From the NCBI GenBank assembly GCA_035222895.1, contig JAVYIG010007480.1, forward strand, positions 12,501 to 76,500: 64,000 nt of DNA, given 5' to 3'. A program made the position numbers and the translations under genes. Below, piece by piece: positions 23,779 through 35,700 of this stretch. Under the pieces are notes generated by a model. The model searched no databases and was not told where the DNA came from. It saw only the letters and a program-made list of their open reading frames with translations. Positions within the stretch are counted from its first letter, which is position 1; each line of letters opens with the position of its first letter. The DNA is from Strongylocentrotus droebachiensis. Taxonomy: Eukaryota > Echinodermata > Echinoidea > Camarodonta > Strongylocentrotidae.

Positions 23779-26700
23779 CTGGTAGAAAATAAACAAAGGA
23801 AGGGACGCTCATGAAATACATGTTATGTGTTCCAGAAGTCAACAATTTCTTTTTCTTTATACATATACAAATATCTTAAAAGATGGCAACAAATAAACAG
23901 TAGAACAGAAATGTTTGTACAAAGATTAATAATGATTATTTTCTCCCTCTCTATCATAAAAGAATTAAAAAAGAACAAATATCGTAACTGGTCTTCAGTA
24001 TGTTAAAGGGGCTGTAGCATGATGAGACTACATGTCTTTCCCGTGGCCTGACTCGGGGCCAATCCGGTATAATACTACTACGGACGACGGGACTGCAGAA
24101 GGCCTACGTATTCATGTGCGTGCAACATATGCAAAACCGAAGCGTGAGGAGAACTCTGGTCTGTTTCGCGAACACTAGCGCGCTGACCCAGTTAATCAAG
24201 TTCATTTGTTTACGTGCAATTGTCCAAAAGAAGTTGTAGATAGCGTTAACCAGTATTTGCCATGCTACAGCCCCCTTAACTACATGATCATTAATATTCA
24301 TATGATTTACTGAGTCTTCATTTCTTCTATATTGTCCATGAATTAATATGATTTGGCTGCACAAATTGTAAAAGTGAAATTAATAAAAAACTATGTGTTC
24401 ACGGAATTCGTGATCATGAATAAACATATATAAAAAGATATACCGGTAGGCTACATATGAATACAAATTATACTCACTTCTTGTGTAACTCTGTCTTCAG
24501 TTGAGGCACAACAGACAAAGCTTCCTTGAATGATGCACTGTAAGACAACAAATAAATAAATAAATAAAATAAATAAATGAAAAACAGTGACAAGAAACTC
24601 ACCAATAGTGTGGGAAAACATAATTTATTTTTCGATATTGAATTTCTTATATAGAAACTCTGATCTAAAAAAGAAATCATTTTTTAAGAAAACAAGTTCA
24701 AATTCATATTTATCTTGATGACACAAAGGAAATTTCAAAACGTATATTTAAATTCTATGAACATAACAATAGCTTTTAGAAATGAAATAAATCACATTAC
24801 AGCAGAGAGGGCAAGTATTCCAATGTTGTAATATAATTCATCAAATCTTTAAAATAAGACAAGAGAAATATAGGGGGGAAATGCATTTTTAATGCAGGAT
24901 TATAAATAAAACCTGTCAAAGCATGGTTAGTTCATGAAGGAACTAATGGGCATCCACCCTCTCCCCTAGGGTAAACGACTTACTGTAATAATATACGCTC
25001 CAATAGCGAAATGATGGAAAAAGTGTCATCATGGTGCAGAAGTCAGTAACTACTCATAAGAGGGAAATGCTGACTTTAATAAATGATGATGAAGATGATG
25101 ATGATGATGCTTTGCCCTTGGACCATTGTGTAGTGGTAGTTATTTTACCTGACTGCTTAGAAAGCATAAATGCTTGTTAGTTAGCAACCAGACGGCCGAC
25201 GGCTTTAGGTCCTCTCGGAAGGACCTGTTAATGAGGATTCATGCCTTACAAAAGGGCACTAGGGCATTGCCTTAGTTTCAAACCCGGGTCACCGGATTGC
25301 GAGACCACTGCTCTACCGACTGACCTATTGCGCCTTTTTCATGTCGAGCTTTATTTCAATAATAATGAAACCATTTGAAGTTCCAAAACCAGCTCCCCCA
25401 CACTGACCTTGTTCCTGCATTCCTGTACGGCGACATGGCCACCTCCAGCATACCGATATCAAGCCTTGCCTGAACAGCACCACTGCTACAGAATGCCCCA
25501 GTCACACAGCTCATGATACGTGACATCTCATCCGCTACGGCTTCTAAGACACGCCCCATCACACGCAGCATGAAGGCCGGAGCGATGGCGTTGATCTCAG
25601 CATGAATAGCAACAGAATTCATCAATGCTTCCTTCACATAGGGACTTGCACCTGCACATACAAGGAGAATGAGTGGATTGGATCCATATATGAACCAATG
25701 CATAGTTTTTAAACTCTCTTTAATAGGTTTACTTATTTTGTACTCACAATTTCGATTTAAGTGTTTACACTTATTTATATCATCCAAAGTATACTCTAAA
25801 CATGATATTTTCAGTCTCCGGTCTACCTTCTCATACAATATTTTTGTAGTCAATAAAAACCAATTGGATGAATGAAAAAGGATTTTATGAGTACATGTTA
25901 GCTTTAGGTTCAATAATTGTTTACAATACTAATGTCTTGCTTTATGCAGTATAAATGACCATTATGACTTGACAAACTCATAATTAAAATGACATTCATG
26001 CCACGAAGTTGGGAAAATTGTATCATTTATAAAGTCAAAGGGAAACAAAATATTTTATTTACTGAAGATGAAGATCAAATATTGTAAAAGTTTAACTTAT
26101 TTTAAATGTAAGCCAGTTAAATAAAACTACAGTGATTATTGTCTCATGTGCCAGTAGGGGGAGCATCACCTGTTCTTCCTTCAGTCATCAGGAGTCTCAA
26201 CCCATTATGAACCTCTTGGTATGGGCCAGCAGTGCAATGCGCCAACTCCCCCGGTGGAAAATAAAATGGAACAAAACATTGTTTAAATATCAGTGGCTTT
26301 CTGCTTGATATTATAGGTCGCCTGAACAATCAGAAGAATTTGATAGTACATACCTGTAGGTTCAGGACAGTCGCCCCAATCATAGTTGCCTGCGTAGACT
26401 CCTACTTCCAGGGCTCCGACCAGAGGGTCGATTTTCTGCTCACAGTATGCCTCAAAGATCTTCTCATCAAGCTCAGCGTATGCTTCTTGGGATATCTAAA
26501 GAGAGAGTTGTTTAATAGAATGATTATCATAAGGCCTAAAAAAAAAATGTTGTATCGTCCTTTGCAACCGACCCAGAAATCTTGAAATCTACAGTCGGCT
26601 TTTGAATTTGAATTTTTTTTTACTGTTTTTTAGAGAAAATAAAATATTAAAGCATTCAATACTGAGAAATATCAGCCCAAAGAGGGAAAAAAAGAAAAAG

Positions 26701-29700
26701 AGAGGATTTCCGACCGACCGACCCATGTTTTGGCACCTTAAGGGCAATACAACATTCTTTTTTCTAGGCCTAATTGTTCGGTTCAAACCTGCTGTAATAT
26801 CCACCTGCATAGAAAGACCACTTGTCTATAAGAAACACATTTTTGTTTACTGTGAAATTTTGATTCTCTTTGAAGTATTGTGTGAAAGGAAACTTTTGAA
26901 TATAGACTACCTTTCTATAAAGATATTTGTTTTTTTGAATCTGGTCTATCAAACCTAACATATCCAAAGGATATAAACAGTTTTTACAATTTGACTTGAT
27001 CATTTGTCTGCAGAACTCAGGAACATTAAGTGGATACAATATCTTAAAGTGTGTTTTAATGTTCATAGATTTGCCAATATAGAACATGTAAAGCATATCA
27101 GCATTTAAACTTACTTTCTGAATAAATGTTTGGGATGTTCTTGATATCATTCTAATGTAAACTGTAATGAATTATAAACATATATGAATTTGTTTTTGTT
27201 TTCTATTCTTCTGTATCTTTATTTCCATTTTTGTTCCAGTTTATCGCTAATTACTTACATTTTCTATTTCATGTGTGCTGGGATAGCCCAGTCTCTTGAA
27301 CTGTTCAATCAGATTTGGGACGACGTGTTGAGAGACATGGCTGCAGTTACTCAGTACAATCACCAGACACTGCTCCTATAATTTTAAAAAAGTTGCATAA
27401 TTCATCAGTATATTTTCTATTCTCAATCCATCACCAGTCATCTTGACAAACAATCTATGACTAATATGGTCACTAAATTCATGTAAAGCTGCCACGATCA
27501 TTTTGAGTATCAGAACAAAATACTTCTGAAGTCTTTGTTTGCATGACCCTATGGTCTCTCACCCTTTGACCTCTTGAACCCCAAGTCTTATCAGTTTATC
27601 TCATTACGCTTATACAATCTTGAACCAAGATTGGTTAAAACCTCTTTTGTGGTTCTGATCTGATTGAGGTAACACATTAATACCATGGAAAGACCGGCAA
27701 TTTTTCCACTAAAACAAACATCATAGTAGAATTGAAACCACTGATCTTATTGTCTTATAGCTCTATGGGGAAGAAAGTTACATCAACTGGAGTCACTGGA
27801 CCATATCTGACTTTAACCATCGTGTCCGCAACTAAAGAACTATAATTATTGTGGAGCGCCAGGAGTATCAAATCTGACAGAAATGAGTGCTATACAAGGA
27901 CCCACTATTACTATCTATAATAATAATACGCTAAGGCTCCGCGGGGGGCGCGACGTCTCCGCCAGCCTTTGTATTCTATTGTTTTTTAATGAGATCGCCG
28001 ACCCAAGTTGGTGCGGCTATCTCCTCCTGAACCCTCCCCTCGGGGTACCGGTGACCGGTGCCGTCGTCCGCGGGAGAGTCTACTCTAGCGAATTGGCTAT
28101 ACTCCGCCCGAGGTCCTCCTCCGTGTCGACGTCCAGGGCGAAAACAGACGCGACATGCATAATGCAGGATATGCGTGACGACAGAGATACCTCATGCATA
28201 TTCAACATTACATCCGTATCAAATAGACACACGACAGACGACGAGCAATCCCGTCGACGTCCAAACTTAGAGACCTATTTCCATCATGATATCCGCGATT
28301 TTGATATAGTTTTTGTGAATGGAGGTATGAAATCAAAGCTTATTTTGTGATTATTACGGACATGTATACTAAATTTTGATCATCATTTTCTAAAGGAAAG
28401 TTATTACAAGAAAACCATTAGACTGACAGTTGAGTCGCAAGCTGCCTTCAGTCAACACACAGTGCAATGCTGCTGTGCAGTGTGTGTGAGTTGACATGAG
28501 CTTGCAGGAAGCTTCAACACCAGCACCGTGCACCGCAGGCGTCCGACGCCTGCGGCGCCGGTGTTCGAGCTCATGGAGTTACGCTGTAGTGTGTGTGAGT
28601 TCAGCTGAGCTGATTTGACACTTTGAAATTGTTATCTGTTGGTTTGCATCATTATTGCCGCGATTTCAATATAGTTTTGTGAATAGATTTACGAAACCTG
28701 AGCTTAGAAATAGTAAAAGTATTACTAATGTCTACGTTTTTAAACGACTGTCTGATTTTCTTGTGAAAATTTTACTTTGAAAAATGATTATCGAAATTCA
28801 TGGTCGGAAATAATCACAATCTAGGGTTTATTATGTTAAAGTTCTTGCATCAAATCAATGCATGAAAACTTAGTTATTGAACTAGAAAAATGTTTTTTTT
28901 TTTTTTTTAAATAGGCAATTATGAAGTAGGAAGCCTGAAACCTTATAGCCTACTAAACAAATCTCAACAAAGTGTAGGCCTATCCTTTTATGAATTAATG
29001 AAAAAGGAGCCCCAGAAGAAAGAGCCCCCGAAAGTTGAAAAAGTAGCCCCCGAAAATTTCCCAAAAATTTGAAATGGAGCCCCCGAAATGAAAAACTTAA
29101 TTTTTTGCCTGCGCCCCCCTTTAGAATCCTGCGGATTTCCGCGGGTCCTGAGTTGAGTGTATATATAATATAGGCGTGGGGTCCACGGGTTTCAAGGGGT
29201 CAGCATAAACCCCCAAAAGCTCAGGGTTACGTTCTTCAAAGTTGGGGGGGGGGATCAGATCGCAGCGAGTTGCGTGTATATATAATATAGGCGTGGGGTC
29301 CACGGGTTTCAAGGGGCCAGCATAAACCCCCAAAAGCTCGGGGGTTACGTTCTTCAAAGTTAGGGGGGGGGGGGGGGAGAGATCAGATCGCAGCGAGTTG
29401 AGTGTATATATAATATAGGCGTGGGGTCCACGGGTTTCAAGGGGCCATAAACCCCCGAAAGCTCGGGGGTTTTAGGTGTTTAATTAGGGTCAGATGAGCA
29501 TATTTTTTTCATACTTTATTTGTGACACTTGCGGGTCACTAATTGGCGTGGGGTTAATACGTAGAGTTGCGTAGTGTTGCGTACCAAATACGCTGGCCTA
29601 CGTTACTATATGCTGAGGGACGGAAAGGGGTACGCAAGATGAACGAAAACAATTCAACATGTTTAATTTTTTTTTCGCGTACTTTCGGCGTAGAAACTTG

Positions 29701-32700
29701 ACGCAGAAAGTACGCCTTTTTACGCAACACTACGCTTCATGACTACGCAGCAGTACGCTACCCTACGCCAGATCGACAAAGCAGTAAAAGCTTTCCACAC
29801 AGTAAGCAACCATAAGCAAACCTGTACGCCAGCCTACGCATAACCTACGCAGGGACTATTTTCCCATTAATACGCAGCCTAATTTCTGCGTATTCGGTAC
29901 GCCACACTACGGAACTTAAAGCTTAAAGAATAACTACCGGTACAGTTGGATCGTTTTTTTAAATTTTTATATAGGGCCAAATTTAAAAAAAAACATGTTT
30001 AGCATCCTGTTTTTTTCGATAAATGGGAAGGAGGAGGCCCTTTTTTTTTTTTTCATTTCAAAATGGCCGCTCCGTACATTTTCCCATGACATTCGGGCTA
30101 TTTTTCAAGATGGCGGCCGACAATTTTTTTTTTTTCATGTTTTTTTTCTTTCAAAAAATAAAAAAAATTCAAAAATTCAAAAAAAATTCAAAAAAAATTC
30201 AAAAAAAAAAAAAATTCAAAAAAATTCAAAAAAAAATAAATATAGGAGGCGGCCCCCAAAAAGGAAGCGGACAGGACGCTGTTTTATTTTCTTTCAACAA
30301 AAAAAAAAATCAAAAAAATTTCAAAAAATAAATAAATAGGAGGCGGCCCCCAAAAAGGAAGCGGGCGGGGACGCTAAACATGTATATTTTTTAAATGGCC
30401 TGAATGGCAAATAAAGTTCTTGGTGGTTTTAATTTAAACACTCTCTATATATCTATTTACACCCCCGCCCCCCTCTAAAATCCCGCGGATTTCCGCGGGT
30501 CCTGCTAGTCTATAATAGTAATACGCTAAGGCTCCGCGGGGGGCGCGACGTCTCCGCCGGCCTTTGTATTCTATTGTTTTTTAATGAGATCGCCGACCGA
30601 AGCTGGTGCAGCTATCTCCTCCTGAACCCTCCCCTCGGGGGACCCGTGCCCGGTGCCGTCGTCCGCGGGAGAGTCTACTCTGTGGAATTGGCTATACTCC
30701 GCCCGAGGTCCTCCTCCGTGTCGACGTCCAGGGCGAAAACAGACGCGATATGCATAATGCAGGATATGCGTGACGACAGAGATACCTCATGGATATTCAA
30801 CATGACATCCGTAGACACACGACCGATGACCATCCACTCACATTAAGTTGCGTATTAAATGCACGCTGAATGGGTACGACTTGCCCCGTGTTAGGTATCT
30901 TCCTATATGATATTCTCTATATAGACTGCATATGCCGCCGCGCCATCGATCACACTCATTTCTTTACAGTTCTCAAAGAGACACACAACAGCTGACCAAC
31001 AACTCACATTATGTTGCGTATTAAATGCTCTATACAAAGGACGGGATCACCGAGAGTAAAGCGTCTTGCTATAGGGTGTGCTTTGTACTAGCTGCGCTGC
31101 ACGAGCCAGAGCTGATACACGGGGCTAATTCCCGTCGACGTCCAAACTTAGAGACCTATTTCCATCATGATTGCCGCGATTTTTATATAGTTTTCGTGAA
31201 TGGAGGTATGAAATCAAAGCTTATTTTGTGATTACTACGGCCATGTATACTGAACTTTGATTATCATTTTCTAAAGGAAAGTTTTCACAAGAAAACCATT
31301 GGACTGACAGTTCAGTAGCAAGCTGCCTTCAGTCCACACAGTCATGCAGTGCACTGTAACTCCGGGAAGCTCCAACACCGACACCGGGCACCGCAGGCGT
31401 CCGACGCCTGCGGTGCCGGTGTTCGCGCTCCTCGAGTTACACTGCAGTGTGTGTGAGTTCAGCTAAGCTGAGCTCGAATCAAAGAGATTTGACACTTTGA
31501 AATTGTTATCTGTTGGTTTGCATCATTATTGCCGCGATTTCAATATAGTTTCGTGAATAGATTTGCGAAACCTGAGCTTAGAATTAGTAAAATTATTACT
31601 AATGTCTACGTTTTTAAACGACTGTCTGATTTTCTTGTGAAAATTTTACTTTGAAAAATGATTATCGAAATTCATGGTCAGAAATAATCACAATCTAGGG
31701 TCTATTATGTTACAGTTCTTGCATCAAATCAATGCATGAAAACTTGGTTATTGAACTAGAAAAATGTTTTTTTTTTTGTAAAAAGGCAATTATGAAGTAG
31801 GAAGCCTGAAACCTTATCCTACTAAACAAATCTCAACAAAGTGTAGGCCTATCCTTTTATGAATTAATGAAAAAGTAGCCCCAGAAAAAAGAGCCCCCGA
31901 GAGTTGAAAAAGTAGCCCCCAAAAATTTCCCAAAAATTTGAAATGGAGCCCCGAAATGAAAAACTTAATTTTTTGCCTGCGTCCCCCTCTAGAATCCCGC
32001 GGATTTCCGCGGGTCCTGAGTTGAGTGTATATATAATATAGGCGTGGGGTCCACGGGTTTCAAGGGGCCATAAACCCCCAAAAGCTCGGGGGTTACGTTC
32101 TTCAAAGTTGGGGGGGGGAGAGATTAGATCGCAGCGAGTTGAGTGTATATATAATATAGGCGTGGGGTCCACGGGTTTCAAGGGGCCATAAACCCCCAAG
32201 AGCTCGGGGGTTACATTCTTCAAAGTTGGGGGGGGGGGGAGATCAGATCGCAGCGGGTTGAGTGTATATATAATATAGGCGTGGGGTCCACGGGTTTCAA
32301 GGGGCCATAAACCCCTGAAAGCTTGGGGGGTTTAGGCGTTTAATTAGGGTCAGATGAGCATGTTTTTAATACTCTATTTGTGACACTTGCGAGTCAGTAA
32401 TTGGCGTGGGGTCAATACGTAGAGTTGCGTAGTGTTGCGTACCAACTACGCTGGCCTACGTTACTATATGCTGAGGGACGGAAAGGGGTACGCAAGATGA
32501 ACGAAAACAATTCAACATGTTTAATTTTTTTCGCGTACTTTCGGCGTAGAAATTTGACGCAGAAAGTACGCCTTTTTACGCAACACTACGCTACATGCCT
32601 ACGCAACAGTTCGCTACCCTACGCCAGATCGACAAAGCAGTAAAAGCTTTCCACACTACGGAACTCTACGGGTTCCAGTGGCTTAAAGAATAACTACCGG

Positions 32701-35700
32701 TACAGTTGGATCGTTTTTTTTTTATTTTTTATATAAGGCCAAATTAAAAAAAAAACATGTTTGGCGTCCTGTTTTTTCGAAAAATGGGAAGGAGGAGGCC
32801 CTTTTTTTTTCTTTCAAAATGGCCGCTCGGTACATTTTCCCTGACATTCGGCCTATTTTTCAAGATTGCGGCCGACAATTTTTTTTTTTCATTTTTAAAA
32901 TCAGAAATACATTTTAGCAGTGCTTTTCATGTTTTTTTTCTTTCAAAAAAAAAAATTCAAAAAAAATTCAAAAAAAAAAATAGGAGGCGGCCCCCAAAAA
33001 GTAAGCGGGCGGGGACGCAAAACATTTTTTTAATGGCCTGAATGGCAAATAAGGTTCTTGGTGGTTTTAATTTAGACAGTCTCTATATATCTATTTACAC
33101 CCCCCCGCCCCCCTCTAGAATCCCGCGGATTTCCGCGGGTCCAGCTAGTTATTATTATCATAGTATACACATTCGTTTTCATTGAATGCTGCCCTCTTTG
33201 ACACTAAACAGAACAGACAGACTGGTGTTTCTTACCATGGAAGGTATACTATCTTCCGGTGATTGGAAGAGAGATTCAGGGGTTCTCATGGCGGCCTCAG
33301 ATAACCTGGTAGCGAACAATATAGAAGAGTTCATCTTTTAAGGTAAACTCTAATTTATGCAAATACATAATTCGATACACACTTATTTTCACTGTAATTT
33401 TTTTTTTCTTTATTAAAGATACTATGTCCCTTTTGCAGCCAACATCAAATTCTGTAGAACTTTGCAGGAATTATGAATATGTCATGTATGTCCTATCTGT
33501 AAAATTTAGACATTAGCAGTGTCCTAGTATTCAAATGATGCAAGGAAACCTGTTTACTTGCTAGACTTCACTGTCAGACACTATTGAGTAACTGACTGGC
33601 TTTTTTTCTTCTTTGGTTATAACATACATAAAATGAGCTGTAAAGGGCACATGAGCATTTGTCTACATTAATAACCCACTTCTTGTAATGGCCAAAATTA
33701 AACTGATTGAATCTTTGTGCAGCACAAAACGTACGACCATTCAGTACAATGGTCTGAAAATCAGACTATTACTTACTGACTTGGTAGCAATTCAGTCGAT
33801 TTGACGACTAATAGTCGTTATTTTCCCACTTAAAGACATTTTCAAGCCTCCTTTTTTTTTAGGGAAGTTTTTTTTCTCCCATCAATGATGGGTGAACTAT
33901 CTTTCATCACCTGATTTACTTTTGACCAATCGTAGAGCAAGATTCTTAGTATGTGGAATATAATGTGTGTTATATCAAGAGCAAAGTGTAGTCAACAGGT
34001 AAATGGTTATCAATTATCTAGTAATAAGGATGTTTCTCTTGTCACACAATTTTCCATGAACATATACATTACATGTACCTTAAACATATTAGGTACACTC
34101 GGTAAGAAAGAAATTTATGTTGCAGCTGAAACACCTAATTAAGCACAGACATTTCCCATCAATATATTTACCTTAATTTCTGTGTATCTCCATCATCGTC
34201 AATGAAAGCCAATTGTTCAAGACATGATGCAAATGCCTGTAACAATTAAAAAAGAAAAAAGGAAATCATATTTTCTTCTCAAACGATTAGAATAACCCGG
34301 CGATTATATTATCAGTATTAGATTATTTCTTATTTATCATGGAAGGTGCTCTATTCCTTGAGCAACTACAGAATACAATATGATTCAAACAAATGATTGG
34401 TCAGATCAAATACCATTGCCATAAGATATGTTTTTCAATTAAACAGACATGTACTCATATATTTGGGATTCATTTCACTATAAATCTTTACAAAGTATTC
34501 ATGAGAATTATGAAAATTTATTCTTTGATCACTTGAGAGTAGACATAAATTCTGTCTTCAAATGCTGGCAGGGAGGAATAAGCATAGGACTAATTAGTAT
34601 TCATTTCACATTTCACATAGTCAGTGACATGTGGTTATCTCATCAAATCAGCTCTCAATTAACATAAGAAAAAGGGGACCATGGGGGACCAATGGTCACC
34701 GATTAGGCATTGTTTGCTCTATAGAGGGCGCAAGTAGCTATAAGTAGTGCAGTGGGGCTTTAAGTCAAATTACAAAGCTCAATAATGATGTTTAATGACA
34801 GCTCTTACCATGAGCAAATCTGAAGCTAATTCCACAGTCTGTCTTTCAACATGCCTGTTATCAAATATCTAGAAAAGAGACAAATAACAGTAGAGACTAA
34901 AATAATAATAATAATATAAAAGATAGGCTATACTATACAGTGCGTCCCAGAAAAAACGAAACCAAGAAGTATCAATGTTCTATCAAAACTTAATCATAAC
35001 TATAATTAATGAATGATACATATTTGGAAAGCTTAGAGTCTCTTCTTTCATGTGATGCTACTCAGATAATGCATATTTCACGCATGAGTGATTAAAAGCA
35101 ATTTGAAGGAAGGAAACCAAAAAGACATTTGGCGGGCGGTATCTGAATTTCGAAGAAAAATCACATTTCTAGAAAGTTGAGTTTCTGCCCTTTCATATGA
35201 CACCTCAATCACGAAAAATGAGCGAGGAATGACAAATTTCTGTTTGCTTAAAGTAGTGCTTGCATTTCCATAATTTTATTAAACGAATTCGTTTTCACTG
35301 GCTGCCTGCCGTATCAATAAACGAAATTAACAAAAGACTTAACTCCGTTTCGTTGACAATCAGCCGTAGACGAGAGTCTTCATGCATGGCTGATTGTCAA
35401 CGAAACAGAGTTAAGTCTTTTGTCAAATCTGCTTTTTGCTACGGCAGGCACCCAGTGAAAACGAATTTGTTTGTTAAAATTATGAAAATGTAAGAGCTAC
35501 TTTAAACAAACAGAACTTTGTTATTCCTGGCTCATTTTTTCTTGATTGAGGTATCATATGAAAGAGCAGAAAATGAACTTTCTAGAAATATGAATTTTTC
35601 TTTGAAATTCAGATACCGCCCGCCAAATTACTTTTTGGTTTCCTTCCTTCAAATTGCTTCTATTCACCCAGGCGTGAAATATGCATCACGTGAGTAGCAT

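Noticed and set aside
25356..25913. 185-codon minus-strand frame as a separate gene
   Set aside because: Its middle is the EXOC2 exon at 25408-25651; the rest is intron read-through.
27883..28350. 155-codon open frame at the Helitron 5' end, partly repeated at 30574-30846
   Set aside because: The frame is open in both copies for about 80 codons but shows no Rep, helicase or other motif and diverges after that; it probably reflects GC-rich sequence shared by recent duplicates.
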